Shown: positions 33,976-43,439, numbered from the stretch's first letter. The stretch is DNA of 64,000 nucleotides from Micavibrio_C sp046294845 (GCA_046294845.1 JBKBNU010000001.1:1488001-1552000); one strand, 5' to 3'. Numbers and translations are program-made. Notes: generated from the sequence alone by a model not told the origin.

Positions 33976-34722
33976 CTAGTGAACAGTAAGAATGGCTTCT
34001 TTGATGACATCAGGCACGTCGGTGAAGACGCCGTCAACACCCCATGACTGCAGAGTACGGAAACGCTGCGGGTCATTGATGGTATAGGCCAGAATAGGCT
34101 TGCCGAAATCGATGATTTCTTCGATTTGCTCGCGGCTTACCAGATTGCCGTTGATATTGATGGTGCTGGCTTCGAGGTATTCGGCAAGCTCCTGCCAATT
34201 CGGAACCCATTCATCATCCAGCAGCAGGCCACGATTCCATTCGGGTGCCATGTCCTTTGCGGTTTCAAGGCTGACATGTTGGAAAGATGAAATCAGCAAT
34301 TTATCTGTACCCTCCCAATAACGGGAAAGTATATCGAGCGCCACTTCTGCTGTGGCCACTTCGCGGCCCGGGCAGGGTTTAATTTCAAGATTAAGTCCCA
34401 GATCAAGATCAATAATCAGTTCCAGCGCCTCTTCCAGTGTGGGGATTTTGATCCCGGCAAAGCTGTCAGCAAACCAGCTGCCTGCCTCCAGTTGCTTGAT
34501 ATCCTCATAGGAGGTTTCCATTACGAGGCCGGAACCATTACTGGTGCGGTCAAGTTCATCATCATGGAAGATGATGGCGACATCATCCTTGGTCAGTTTG
34601 ACATCCATCTCGATCCATTCCACGCCAAGATCGGCAGCGGTCTTAATGGACTCAAGCGTATTTTCGGGGGCATAGCCGCAAGCGCCGCGATGGCCGATAA
34701 TTTTGGGTAACTTGAGTGTCAT
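33976..34722 (-). CDS. ugpQ: glycerophosphodiester phosphodiesterase (GDPD, cytosolic type)
   Basis: 248-residue TIM-barrel hydrolase that splits glycerophosphodiesters to glycerol-3-phosphate and an alcohol. The N-terminal IIGHRGACGYAPENTL holds the first catalytic His and the Arg; EWIEMDVKLTKDD and IFHDDELDRTSNG supply the metal-binding Glu/Asp and second His. The late LNLEIKPCPG and ISSFQHVSLE are also typical. There is no signal peptide, which fits UgpQ rather than periplasmic GlpQ. It starts right after the pnp terminator. Confidence 0.93.
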   Translation of the reverse strand: MTLKLPKIIGHRGACGYAPENTLESIKTAADLGVEWIEMDVKLTKDDVAIIFHDDELDRTSNGSGLVMETSYEDIKQLEAGSWFADSFAGIKIPTLEEALELIIDLDLGLNLEIKPCPGREVATAEVALDILSRYWEGTDKLLISSFQHVSLETAKDMAPEWNRGLLLDDEWVPNWQELAEYLEASTININGNLVSREQIEEIIDFGKPILAYTINDPQRFRTLQSWGVDGVFTDVPDVIKEAILTVH

Positions 34723-34738
34723 ACCTGTTTAAACTCCT

Positions 34739-34781
34739 AAAAAAGAACCCGAAGAGAGGCCTAAACGCTTTCTTCGGGTTC
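34739..34781 (-). terminator. pnp terminator
   Basis: GAACCCGAAGA (34745-34755) pairs with TCTTCGGGTTC (34771-34781), 11 bp, followed on the minus strand by TTTTTT, 22 nt after the pnp stop. Confidence 0.8.
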
Positions 34782-34802
34782 GTGATCGTCAAGAATTAAC
34801 GA

Positions 34803-36944
34803 TTAAACAGCTTCGCGGTCTTCGCGGGCTGGTTTTTCTTTCGGAGGCAGGATTTCTCCTGTTTCCTGATTGACGCGCTTCATTGACAGTTTGATTTTGC
34901 CGCGATCATCGAAACCAACCAGCAGAACTTTCACTTCGTCGCCCTCTTTAACAACATCTGTTGTTTTGGCAACGCGCTGGTCAGCCAGTTCGGAAATATG
35001 AACCAGACCATCTTTGCCCGGCATGAAGTTCACGAAAGCGCCGAAGTCTGTTGTTTTGACGACTTTGCCGTCATAAACCAGACCGACTTCCGGTTCGTCT
35101 GTGATGCCTTTGATGATCTTGATGGCTTCATCAATCGATTTCAGATCGCTGGAGGCCACTTTAACTGTACCATCATCCTCGATGTCGATTTTTGTGCCTG
35201 TTTTCTCGATGATCTCGCGGATGACTTTACCGCCAGTACCGATGACATCACGGATCTTGTCCTTCGGAATGGTCAGTGTCGCGATTTGCGGCGCGAACTC
35301 GCTCAATTCCGTACGGGCTTGTGTCATGGCTTTTGCCATTTCACCGAGGATGTGCAGGCGGCCTTCGCGTGCCTGTTTCACGGCAATGGTCATGATCTCT
35401 TCTGTGATCGAGGTGATCTTGATGTCCATTTGCAGAGCGGTGATGCCTTTTTCTGTACCGGCAACTTTGAAGTCCATGTCACCCAGATGATCTTCATCAC
35501 CCAGAATGTCGGAGATAACAGCAAAGTCCTTGCCTTCCTTGATCAGACCCATGGCGATACCGGCGATCGGGCGCGGCAACGGCACACCGGCATCCATCAG
35601 CGACAAAGATGTACCGCAAACGGTTGCCATCGATGATGAACCGTTGGATTCGGTGATCTCTGATACTGTACGGATGGTGTACGGGAAATCTTCAGCTTTA
35701 GGCAGGAGCGGATTGATTGCGCGCCATGCCAGTTTACCGTGACCGATTTCACGACGGCCCGGGGATGCCATGCGACCACATTCACCAACCGAGTATGGCG
35801 GGAAGTTGTAGTGCAGCATGAAGCGTTGTTTGTATTCACCTGTCAGGCTGTCGATGATTTGTTCATCCTGACCTGTACCGAGTGTTGTTACCACCAGAGC
35901 CTGTGTCTCGCCGCGTGTGAACAGGGCAGAACCATGCGTACGGGGCAGAACACCAACTTCGGCGATAATAGGGCGGACAGTTTTCGTGTCGCGGCCATCG
36001 ATACGGGCGCCTTCTTTAAGGATACGGCCACGAACAACGGCTGATTCCAGAAGGAAGAAGGCATTACCTACGGCTTCCTTGCTGATTTCTTCGCTGGTGA
36101 ATTCGGCCACAGCCTTTTCACGGATGGCGCCTACTTTTTCCTGACGGACCAGTTTGACTTTCTCGAGGTAGGCGTCGCCCAGCTCTTTTTCGTACTTGGC
36201 TTTCAGGTTTTTCGTCATTTCGGCAATGTGTGCCGGAACGGTCGGTACATCCCAAGGCTCTTTCGCGCACATTTCTGCAAGGCCGATAATGCCGTCAATC
36301 GCCGACTGGAACGCGTTCCAGCCTGCCATCACAGCGCCCAGCATCACTTCTTCGGTCAGTTCCTGCGCTTCGGATTCAACCATCAGCACGCCTTCTTTGG
36401 TGCCTGCAACAACGAGGTCGAGGACCGAATTCTCGGACTCCTGAATGGTGGGGTTGATGACGTACTGGCCATCGATATAGGCAACACGCGCACCACCGAT
36501 TGGGCCCATGAATGGTATACCGGAAATGGTCAGGGCAGCCGAGCAGCCGAGCATGGCAACGATGTCGGCCGGGTTTTCAAGGTCATGGGAAATGACGGTT
36601 GCAATAATTTGTACTTCGTTCAGGAATGTTTCCGGAAACAGCGGACGGATCGGACGGTCGATCAGACGGGATGTCAGTGTTTCAAACTCGCTCGGGCGAG
36701 CTTCACGCTTGAAGAAACCGCCGGGAATTTTACCAGCAGCATAGGTTTTTTCCTGATAGTGAACGGAGAGAGGAAAGAAATCCTGACCTTCTTTTACACT
36801 GCGGGCACCAACAACTGTACAAAGGACGGTTGTGCCACCCATGGTCGCCATCACAGCGCCATCAGCCTGACGGGCAACTTTGCCTGTTTCCAGCGTTACG
36901 GTTTTGCCGCCAAAGTCGAATTCTTTACGGTAGACATTAAACAT
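34803..36944 (-). CDS. pnp: polynucleotide phosphorylase
   Basis: 713 residues from the ATG at 36944 (MFNVYRKEFDFGGKTVTLETG), preceded by AAAGGG; the frame is open 38 more codons but without homology. It has two RNase PH domains (second one around HYNFPPYSVGECGRM and RREIGHGKLAWRA), the KH domain VIGTGGKVIREIIEKTGTKIDIE-type (about 555-615) and an S1 domain (VKTTDFGAFVNFMPGKDGLVHISE). It is a 3'-5' phosphorolytic RNA exonuclease of the degradosome. It is normally next to rpsO, but here it is separated from it by about 6 kb. Confidence 0.97.
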   Translation of the reverse strand: MFNVYRKEFDFGGKTVTLETGKVARQADGAVMATMGGTTVLCTVVGARSVKEGQDFFPLSVHYQEKTYAAGKIPGGFFKREARPSEFETLTSRLIDRPIRPLFPETFLNEVQIIATVISHDLENPADIVAMLGCSAALTISGIPFMGPIGGARVAYIDGQYVINPTIQESENSVLDLVVAGTKEGVLMVESEAQELTEEVMLGAVMAGWNAFQSAIDGIIGLAEMCAKEPWDVPTVPAHIAEMTKNLKAKYEKELGDAYLEKVKLVRQEKVGAIREKAVAEFTSEEISKEAVGNAFFLLESAVVRGRILKEGARIDGRDTKTVRPIIAEVGVLPRTHGSALFTRGETQALVVTTLGTGQDEQIIDSLTGEYKQRFMLHYNFPPYSVGECGRMASPGRREIGHGKLAWRAINPLLPKAEDFPYTIRTVSEITESNGSSSMATVCGTSLSLMDAGVPLPRPIAGIAMGLIKEGKDFAVISDILGDEDHLGDMDFKVAGTEKGITALQMDIKITSITEEIMTIAVKQAREGRLHILGEMAKAMTQARTELSEFAPQIATLTIPKDKIRDVIGTGGKVIREIIEKTGTKIDIEDDGTVKVASSDLKSIDEAIKIIKGITDEPEVGLVYDGKVVKTTDFGAFVNFMPGKDGLVHISELADQRVAKTTDVVKEGDEVKVLLVGFDDRGKIKLSMKRVNQETGEILPPKEKPAREDREAV

Positions 36945-37271
36945 TGAATTCCCTTTCATAGGATCATCATAGCCACCCGCGCCCTTGTTTGAAGGGTCGT
37001 CGCGGTGACGGTTAAAACGGGCACGAGAGTAAGGGGGAGGGGTTCGGTGGACGATCAAAACCAGTTTGAATAACTGGGCTTAACTGTCAACCGCAACGCC
37101 ATCCTTCAGGCCCTTGTGCCGACAGCAGCTTTATCGCATTAACCCCATGGAAAGTCAAAGGAAAGCTTGGTTTTCAAGTGGCAAAGGCTGTTTTGGGGTC
37201 GAAAAGTTTGACACTAACTCTGATAAGCCCTATTACATTGCCATAATATACAATCCAAGGGGGAGTCCACT
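36945..37271. other. intergenic region between pnp and the divergent membrane-protein gene
   Basis: About 327 bp. It holds a hairpin CCAGTT-N5-AACTGG (37061-37077) that would lie in the pnp leader. A TTGACA on the minus strand is at 37085-37090, without a convincing -10. A forward promoter is at 37208-37236. The 37101-37200 part shows no clear feature. A leader hairpin fits pnp, whose leader is a control site in E. coli, but its role here is inferred. Confidence 0.4.
37208..37236 (+). promoter_or_regulatory. promoter of the membrane-protein gene at 37272
   Basis: Perfect TTGACA (37208-37213), a 17-nt spacer, then TATTAC (37231-37236), with the start expected near 37243. Confidence 0.6.
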
Positions 37272-37757
37272 ATGTCAAAACCAATCCTGAGTAATACGGC
37301 TATGCGCTTTTTGGGTGTTCTTCATCTGCCAGCCAGTGTGGGGCTGCTGTTTTTGGCAACAAAATATTTGAGCGCTGGTCCGGTAACTTCGGGGCTTGCT
37401 GGTGGTTTTTTGCTGGCGGCGGCAGGAGCCGTTTGGGGCAAGGTTGATAATGATTATCCGGCAGTGCCTGATAGAAATGCTACCCCGGAAGAGGCTCTTG
37501 ATAAGAAGCGAGGGGATATGAAGGCCTATGCAGTGACGGCTGGCCTTTTAGGGGTGTTTATGGGGGCATTGTATGGCTATGCCACTCAGGAACAGGCAAG
37601 AGTTAAAACTTTGCCCGAAATCGATAGTCAAACAGTTCTGAGAACCGAGACGGTGACCCTGAAGGATGAAAACTGTAAAGGCGGCAATCAGGGGCGCACG
37701 ATTGCCATTGATTATAAGGGTAAAGAATACCGTCTCCAGTGCCCTAAAGCCCCTTAA
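37272..37757 (+). CDS. hypothetical membrane protein
   Basis: 161 residues, with AAGGGGGAG 8 nt before the ATG. Hydrophobic segments at about 11-30, 35-55 and 84-104 (AVTAGLLGVFMGALYGYAT) suggest three helices. The remaining C-terminal 55 residues hold two cysteines (ENCKGG, RLQCPK) and are probably exported. No family is recognised. It ends overlapping by four bases the stop of the convergent acyl-CoA dehydrogenase gene. It has its own promoter. Confidence 0.65.
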   Translation: MSKPILSNTAMRFLGVLHLPASVGLLFLATKYLSAGPVTSGLAGGFLLAAAGAVWGKVDNDYPAVPDRNATPEEALDKKRGDMKAYAVTAGLLGVFMGALYGYATQEQARVKTLPEIDSQTVLRTETVTLKDENCKGGNQGRTIAIDYKGKEYRLQCPKAP

Positions 37758-39508
37758 GGGGCCATTTTGGGCTGAGATGCCCCAACGGCTATCGTCTGTG
37801 CCGGTCTGGGTATGCGCCGTACCAGCGTATTAAATTCATCTTGCAGTATTTGAGGGTCAACAGGCCCTGTATTGCGGGGGTTGAAAGTAATCTCGGCAAA
37901 TTTTTGTGCCGCCAATTGTTTCATCGAACAGTTTTTATTTGTTAGTTCCCATGCGGCTTCGTGGCAGAGCAGGGCGTATGTCAGCACATCTCCTGCGCGA
38001 TGTAGAATATCATCGGCAACAAATTCGGCTGTTTGGGGTTTGCTTGTAACGTCATCAATCTGGCGCTTGAGATCGTCAACCATAATGGTAAGTGATTGCT
38101 GATCCCGTGCCATTGTAACAGGCAGATTTTTGGCTATATCCCGCAGGCGGTCAATCAATACATTTCCACCCTTTTCAGGCCCCAATATCAGACGCACAAG
38201 TTCCAAGGCCTGAATTTGTTCTGGCCCCTCCCAAACAGGCAGGACCATTGTATCGCGCGAAAGACGCTCGGTTGGAAAATCCGATGTAATCCCGTTGCCA
38301 CCAATCATCTGCACGGCGGTGACCGATGAATTGACGGCCATATCGGCGGTGCGGTACTTGGCTATGGCGGTTACAAGGCGCATCCATGTCTTATCAACCG
38401 GTTGTTCGTTTTGCGCTTGATCAAAGCTGTTTGCTGATTCAAAGGCCAAGGCTGACGCCGCCAGCCAGTCAACCGCCATGCGGGTAAGTTTCTTCTGGTT
38501 CATCGGGCGATCAATCAGTTTTTTGCCGAAGGTTTCTCTGTTTTCCATCCAGCATAATGCTTCTAATAGGGCGCGATGGGTAACCCCCGCAGCACCCGCA
38601 GCGTTATGGACGCGGCTATAACCCAGTGCCTCCATCATTACACGTAAGCCATGCGGGGGAGGGACAAGTTCAATCGCATAGGCATCATTGAGTTGTAGTT
38701 CGGCGGTGGCCAGCGCCCGCGTACCTAATTTGTCCTTCAGGGCTGTGACTTCATAAAAATTGGGGACTGTACCATTTGCATCAATATGGCTTGGTACCAG
38801 ATATAACCCCAGCCCTTTTCCCCCTGCGGGGGCGCCCTCAGGACGGGCTGTTGCTACTGCCAGTCCTGAGGAGGCATTCGAGGCAAACCATTTTTGACCA
38901 TTCAGACGGTAAGTGCCATCCGGCATCTTTCTGGCTGTTGTTGTCGTTTGGGCAACATCGCTACCGCTGTGCTTTTCGGTGGCCCATGTGCCACCTGTTT
39001 TGGCTTGCCCATCCATCCGTGTTGATTGATGGAGATATTTAGCTTTCACGTCATCCGTTGCGAATTTGTTGACCACATAGGCAACCGCCCCTGTCATGGT
39101 TACGGGGCAATGTGTTGAAATATCGCTGTGGGAAAGAAGATAGCCCATTACAAAGGACAATGTATGCGGTTCGGGCGTAGGACCTTCAAACGCAAGGCCA
39201 ATGACACCACGTTTATAGATTTCTGTTTGCGAATCTTCATAGGCGCTATTGAATATCACTTTATTCTTGCGTTCACCGGGCTTTCCCGCTGTCGACAGCA
39301 CTGATACCAGTTCAGGCGGCGCGTGACGATCACTGTAGGCAGCCTGTTCATCCAGATCTTTTCCGACCCATGCCCCCAGACTCTCAAGTCGTACATTTTG
39401 GCGCGCCAGCATATCGGGGGCCACACGTTCCAGAAACCTTTTGAGGTTATCATCCAGATCATAGAAATTCAGGCCACGGGTGGTGGCAGGCATGTTTTGT
39501 AATGGCAT
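37754..39508 (-). CDS. AidB-like acyl-CoA dehydrogenase
   Basis: 584-residue flavoprotein of the acyl-CoA dehydrogenase superfamily, AidB branch. Its N-terminal extension (TRGLNFYDLDDNLKRFLERV) is typical of AidB. TGGTWATEKHSGSDVAQT and RLNGQKWFASNA form the middle domain, ALGYSRVHNAAGAAGVTHRAL the C-terminal helical domain, and the characteristic MIGGNGITSDFPTERLSRDTMVLPVWEGP follows. E. coli AidB binds DNA and is linked to alkylation damage; substrates of relatives are unclear. AGGA precedes the ATG. It lies in the block separating pnp from rpsO. Confidence 0.88.
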   Translation of the reverse strand: MPLQNMPATTRGLNFYDLDDNLKRFLERVAPDMLARQNVRLESLGAWVGKDLDEQAAYSDRHAPPELVSVLSTAGKPGERKNKVIFNSAYEDSQTEIYKRGVIGLAFEGPTPEPHTLSFVMGYLLSHSDISTHCPVTMTGAVAYVVNKFATDDVKAKYLHQSTRMDGQAKTGGTWATEKHSGSDVAQTTTTARKMPDGTYRLNGQKWFASNASSGLAVATARPEGAPAGGKGLGLYLVPSHIDANGTVPNFYEVTALKDKLGTRALATAELQLNDAYAIELVPPPHGLRVMMEALGYSRVHNAAGAAGVTHRALLEALCWMENRETFGKKLIDRPMNQKKLTRMAVDWLAASALAFESANSFDQAQNEQPVDKTWMRLVTAIAKYRTADMAVNSSVTAVQMIGGNGITSDFPTERLSRDTMVLPVWEGPEQIQALELVRLILGPEKGGNVLIDRLRDIAKNLPVTMARDQQSLTIMVDDLKRQIDDVTSKPQTAEFVADDILHRAGDVLTYALLCHEAAWELTNKNCSMKQLAAQKFAEITFNPRNTGPVDPQILQDEFNTLVRRIPRPAQTIAVGASQPKMAP

Positions 39509-39677
39509 AAAATTATCCTGAAAAAATCCCTGTTTTGTGCTTATGAATTCATATTTGTAACTGTTAGGCCCGATTGCAACCCCTCATGTTGGTGCGTTGC
39601 AGCAAGAGGACTGTTTACAGAAAGTCAGACTAATATTATTGTGGGGCATATAACTGAATACTATGAAAGGTTTAATC

Positions 39678-40313
39678 ATGAATTTCCTTGTCGTAATGCG
39701 TCACGGCCAATCCCAGTGGAACCTAGAGAACCGTTTTACCGGATTTCATGATGTGGAATTGTCTGAACTGGGCCGCGAAGAGGCCCGCACAGCCGGTCAG
39801 CGCCTGAAAGCAGCGGGGATCAAATTTGACAAGGTTTTTACCAGCACGCAAAAGCGCGCCTATAACACGGCTGAAATTGCGCTGAACGAATGCGGCCAAA
39901 GCGACCTGTTTAAATCCGTAACCAAGCACGATGATCTGCGCGAGCGCGATTATGGTGATCTGACAGGTTTGAACAAAGATGAAACGCGCCAGAAGTATGG
40001 CGAGGAACAAGTTCATATCTGGCGTCGTTCCTATGATGTGAACCCGCCGGGTGGCGAAAGCCTGAAAGACGTTGTTGAAAACCGCGTGCGTCCTTACTTT
40101 ACCAAGGAAATAAAACCGCTGCTTGATCAGGGGGAAAACATCCTGATCTCGGCCCATGGCAATTCATTGCGTGGTATTTTGATTGTTCTGGGTGTGGAAA
40201 CGCCCGAAACCATCAATCAGGCTGAAATCCCCACCGGAACCCCGCTAGTCTTTGAACTTGAAAACGGCAAGGTGCTCAAGCGTTATTATCTGGACACACA
40301 GCAAGCGGCTTGA
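39678..40313 (+). CDS. gpmA: 2,3-bisphosphoglycerate-dependent phosphoglycerate mutase
   Basis: About 211 residues from the ATG at 39678 (MNFLVVMRHGQSQWN), preceded by AAAGG; a second ATG lies five codons upstream at 39663. It carries the phospho-His in RHG, NRFTGFHDVELSELG, the REYGD-like RERDYGDLTGLNKDE and the second catalytic His in ISAHGNSLRGIL. It interconverts 3- and 2-phosphoglycerate in glycolysis. The family is usually 230-250 residues, so this is a slightly short form. Confidence 0.93.
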   Translation: MNFLVVMRHGQSQWNLENRFTGFHDVELSELGREEARTAGQRLKAAGIKFDKVFTSTQKRAYNTAEIALNECGQSDLFKSVTKHDDLRERDYGDLTGLNKDETRQKYGEEQVHIWRRSYDVNPPGGESLKDVVENRVRPYFTKEIKPLLDQGENILISAHGNSLRGILIVLGVETPETINQAEIPTGTPLVFELENGKVLKRYYLDTQQAA

Positions 40314-40365
40314 TTATAACCCCACCCATCTTTCAATTTTTATTTTTCTAAAGACTGGGTGTGTC

Positions 40366-40806
40366 ATGAGTATTACTGGTGTTTCCGAAGCCTTTGCAGG
40401 CTCGTCCTCTGTTTCCCGTATTGATTCTGCCAAGGATCTCTATGAAGCCATTTCCGAGATGGATGCTATTACAAGGCGCGAGCATGCGTTGCCACGCGTC
40501 ATATACGGTAAGCTGGCATCAGGATTGCTCAAATTTAATGAAGAACTGCGGTCTCGGCAGGGAAAACCTGAGCAGCGAAATGATGTTCTTGCGGCCTGTG
40601 AAGCTCTTAATAGCCTTGGTCAGCGGTTGGGTTATGGGGCACATGCCTGTCCAACCCGATTTTCCGGACAAAAAGTGATTGAGGCCGCGTTTGCCAACCT
40701 CGGCCAAGGCAATATTGTTGATGATGAGATCACGGGAGGCCTGTTATCCCTGATGGTATCAGCAGGAATTCCCTTCAAGACTTTTTCGAAGCCTGTTACG
40801 CGATAG
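40366..40806 (+). CDS. hypothetical soluble protein
   Basis: 146 residues from the ATG at 40366; the frame is open upstream into the end of gpmA but without coding character of its own. No signal peptide, membrane segment or known family. Begins MSITGVSEAFAGSSS, helical and moderately charged. It is downstream of gpmA by about 50 nt on the same strand. Confidence 0.5.
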   Translation: MSITGVSEAFAGSSSVSRIDSAKDLYEAISEMDAITRREHALPRVIYGKLASGLLKFNEELRSRQGKPEQRNDVLAACEALNSLGQRLGYGAHACPTRFSGQKVIEAAFANLGQGNIVDDEITGGLLSLMVSAGIPFKTFSKPVTR

Positions 40807-40902
40807 TTGAGCAAGAGCCTGTTCGCAGCAATTATAGTTATTCCGTGATGTCCGCTAAAGGATTTACCTATAATATCTCCCCTATAAAAACTCTAAATTC
40901 AT

Positions 40903-41415
40903 TCATTTAATCGGCAGCGTATACTCAACAAAATCTCTGGCGTCATACTCCAACACTACAGATTTCAAAACAAAAATCCTTAATAAATCGGCTTCATCAT
41001 ATTCGACATACAGCTTGTATCCGTCAAAAGCCGTGATAATTGATAGTTTATATCTAATTTTCTTGTACAGTGGATTGAAACTATACACATACTTGTTGCA
41101 CTTGCAATCGTCACCCACGAATGACTTCTTTGCTCCACCCGCAAGCACCAGGATTTTATCAACATCTTCCATGCGCATTCCCGGCTTTATAATGTGACCA
41201 AGGGCAGTATTTACATTATCCTCATCATTTGGCCCACCCTGATAGTCATTAAAGCTGAATTTGGAAGAGTTGAATGCAGGGTTAAGCGGATCGATCACTT
41301 TAAAAGGTGATATCCCCCAACCTCGATACGCAATGCCATAAACAATGATTGATGCAGAAAGAACGAGAAGCACAAACAACATCAGTGATATAAAAATCAT
41401 TCTAATTTTTTTCAT
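40903..41415 (-). CDS. membrane-anchored protein with BamE/OmlA-like segment
   Basis: 170 residues. The N-terminal helix (MIFISLMLFVLLVLSASIIVYG) is probably an anchor or signal. At about 75-95, HIIKPGMRMEDVDKILVLAG has the GM-x-x-x-DV-x-x-LG pattern of BamE/OmlA-like domains. Two cysteines occur in DDCKCNKY. There is no lipobox Cys after the helix, so it is not a classic lipoprotein. The assignment is weak. Base composition here looks more AT-rich than in its neighbours. Confidence 0.5.
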   Translation of the reverse strand: MKKIRMIFISLMLFVLLVLSASIIVYGIAYRGWGISPFKVIDPLNPAFNSSKFSFNDYQGGPNDEDNVNTALGHIIKPGMRMEDVDKILVLAGGAKKSFVGDDCKCNKYVYSFNPLYKKIRYKLSIITAFDGYKLYVEYDEADLLRIFVLKSVVLEYDARDFVEYTLPIK

Positions 41416-41452
41416 CTGTCAAACCGCTTATAATTACATTTTAGTAAGCTTA

Positions 41453-42220
41453 TCAGCTGTTTTTCGGGGTGACGATCATCTTATTGTGGGCTTTGCTCCA
41501 GCCACTAATCACATGGCCACTGGCCAATAGGGCTTTTTGGGCATCTATATCATCAGGGGCGCACAGAATTAGGCCTTGTGCTGCAGGGTTAAACGGTACA
41601 CTGCTTCTTTTCCGCAGAACATCGGCCATATTGCCTTGCAGGTTATATAGAATGGCACCGTCATCCGGATCCTGACCGATGCTGGTGATTTCAAGTCCTT
41701 CATCAAGGAAGACGCTCCAGCTGGCCCTGTTTCTGACTTCAACTTCAGCCAGAAGATGTTTCCTGCTCATACCTTGGGCATGGTTGATCCAGGCATGGAC
41801 CATGTGGTGCATGAGGTAATTACCCCGATAATGTGGGTGTACGGTTACACCTTGCAAGACTGTTGAATGTTCCGGCCTGGGGTGGTCTGTCATATCCGTC
41901 ATGCCGCTTATGGGCTTTAGCCTTGTCGGATAAATGGCAATCGACTTGGCAATCAGGGCACCATCTTCCTTCATCACGCCTAGAATGATCCCTGTACTGG
42001 TCTTGTTAAAAAGCTTTCTGAAATAGTCAGATTTTTTCTGGAGCAGGAATGATTTTTCATCCTCGGAGAGGCTGTTGAAGACGAAGTTGTGAAGTCCTGT
42101 GATTTTCTTAAGATCGGTTTGTGCCAGTTGCAGAATATCAAACCGCTGCTGTGTGCGCCGCAGATGTCCCGATGTAATGGGGGTATTAATGCTTATTGAC
42201 TCTTTAAGTTTCTTACTCAT
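41453..42220 (-). CDS. GNAT-family N-acetyltransferase
   Basis: 255 residues. The acetyl-CoA-binding motif A is at about residues 123-140: VLQGVTVHPHYRGNYLMHHMV, with the R-x-x-G/N turn. LLAEVEVRNRASWSVFLDEGLEI is the following strand-helix pair typical of GNAT. The N-terminal 60 residues are an extra helical region. The substrate is unknown. Cytosolic. Confidence 0.7.
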   Translation of the reverse strand: MSKKLKESISINTPITSGHLRRTQQRFDILQLAQTDLKKITGLHNFVFNSLSEDEKSFLLQKKSDYFRKLFNKTSTGIILGVMKEDGALIAKSIAIYPTRLKPISGMTDMTDHPRPEHSTVLQGVTVHPHYRGNYLMHHMVHAWINHAQGMSRKHLLAEVEVRNRASWSVFLDEGLEITSIGQDPDDGAILYNLQGNMADVLRKRSSVPFNPAAQGLILCAPDDIDAQKALLASGHVISGWSKAHNKMIVTPKNS

Positions 42221-42608
42221 TTTTCACGATCGCATTTTTATGGTTAAAAAGGGGCTTTTGGTCGGGTCGGGATTTTGTCCGCCGGGCCTGCATCGGAAAA
42301 ACTGTCAGGAAGGAGAGGGTGCTGATTAAAAGGCAGCCACAACTACATCGACAACCCCGAAATACAGGGGGCGGATGAGTCGTCGTGCACGCGGGCGATT
42401 TTTAACAGCTTTTGTCATCATATGGTTATAAGGGAAACATAAGAGGGCAGGCGCAAGCAAGAAAAATGAGCGTAATTCAAAAAGATATATTGATGTCAGC
42501 CCGCATTTTAGGGAGGGTTAAAGGGATGGATGTAGATACTTAATTATTTGACATAACTAAATATCTATAGTAGCGTGACTTACTCTTAAAAAATGGGGAT
42601 TGGCAAAT
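42221..42608. other. intergenic region upstream of the gene at 42609
   Basis: Nearly 390 bp without a convincing gene. A minus-strand ORF of 31 codons (42326-42421, MMTKAVKNRPRARRL then IRPLYFGVVDVVVAAF) is basic then hydrophobic but has no clear ribosome-binding site. The right end is AT-rich and holds the promoter at 42548-42576. Nothing else stands out. Confidence 0.35.
42548..42576 (+). promoter_or_regulatory. possible promoter
   Basis: Perfect TTGACA (42548-42553), a 17-nt spacer, TAGCGT (42571-42576). The -10 is weak. Confidence 0.4.
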
Positions 42609-43085
42609 ATGGGCTTTGATCTGGATGATATTTTTAGTTCTTCCGCACTGCGCGAGGCTTCTAGCAAGGAAGATGCCGAGGCTCTGAAGGATGTGTCCTA
42701 CGATCCCGAGATACTATTTCCTGATACCAAAGATGGCTTATGGTCTGCCACATTGATGGCGCGTGCGATCGAGAATATGGGTGTAGAGGCCCGTGTTCAG
42801 CTCCAGCCCTTTAAATCCAAATCATATGGTCCCTGTGTCAAGTTGATGGTAGGGACGGTTCCCTCCCGCATTCTGAATGATATTCAGGACGTCATCGACC
42901 AGAACGACTCCCTCTACCGTGCTTCATTGCCCAAGGAGGAAAAGAGCCAGCCCTATTATTTTGCCGTTATTAAAAACGAAAGCCGTGCAGAACCACTCAA
43001 TCCGATTATGCGTGAACGTCTGCAAGAAGTTTTGAGTAGAGGCAAGCGCGATAAAGCCCCCGGCCATAATAAATCGCCTCTATAA
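42609..43085 (+). CDS. hypothetical soluble protein
   Basis: 158 residues from the ATG at 42609; a TTG three codons earlier is an alternative. Begins MGFDLDDIFSSSALREAS; acidic N-terminus, mixed alpha/beta middle (GLWSATLMARAIENMGVEARVQL), basic tail ending NKSPL. No known family or membrane segment. A bidirectional hairpin terminator follows between it and rpsO. Confidence 0.6.
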   Translation: MGFDLDDIFSSSALREASSKEDAEALKDVSYDPEILFPDTKDGLWSATLMARAIENMGVEARVQLQPFKSKSYGPCVKLMVGTVPSRILNDIQDVIDQNDSLYRASLPKEEKSQPYYFAVIKNESRAEPLNPIMRERLQEVLSRGKRDKAPGHNKSPL

Positions 43086-43105
43086 AATTTTATTAGACAG
43101 AAATA

Positions 43106-43133
43106 AAAAAGGCAGCGTGAAAGCTGCCTTTTT
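43106..43133. terminator. bidirectional terminator between the 42609 gene and rpsO
   Basis: AAAAAGGCAGC (43106-43116) pairs with GCTGCCTTTTT (43123-43133), 11 bp with a 6-nt loop, giving a T tract on both strands. Confidence 0.85.
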
Positions 43134-43152
43134 CTTTGATCTTGTGATTTGA

Positions 43153-43422
43153 TTAGCGACGGATGTTCAGGCGCTTGATCAGTTCCTGATAGCGGGATTC
43201 TTCAACCTTTTTCAGGTAGTCGAGCAGTTTACGGCGACGGGCAACCATGGTCAGCAGACCGCGACGGCTGGATACGTCTTTGTGGTGACCTTGCATGTGC
43301 TCGGACAGTTTGTTGATACGTTCTGTCAGGATGGCAACCTGTACTTCCGGTGAACCTGTATCACCTTCTTTGGTTGCGTAGTCCTTGATCAGGTTTTGCT
43401 TGCGTTCTGGGCAAATCGACAT
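43153..43422 (-). CDS. rpsO: 30S ribosomal protein uS15
   Basis: 89 residues: MSICPERKQNLIKDYATKEGDTGSPEVQVAILTERI is the standard uS15 N-terminus, and SSRRGLLTMVARRRKLLDYL the central helices that bind 16S rRNA helix 22. It is 17 nt downstream of truB as in most bacteria, but a terminator follows at once and pnp is not next. Confidence 0.97.
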   Translation of the reverse strand: MSICPERKQNLIKDYATKEGDTGSPEVQVAILTERINKLSEHMQGHHKDVSSRRGLLTMVARRRKLLDYLKKVEESRYQELIKRLNIRR

Positions 43423-43439
43423 CGTTTTCTCCTATAGAT

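Noticed and set aside
36228..36947. 239-codon plus-strand ORF
   Set aside because: It is antisense to pnp; composition matches a shadow frame.
42326..42421. 31-codon minus-strand ORF as a gene
   Set aside because: No ribosome-binding site and too short to judge; kept only as a note in the intergenic entry.
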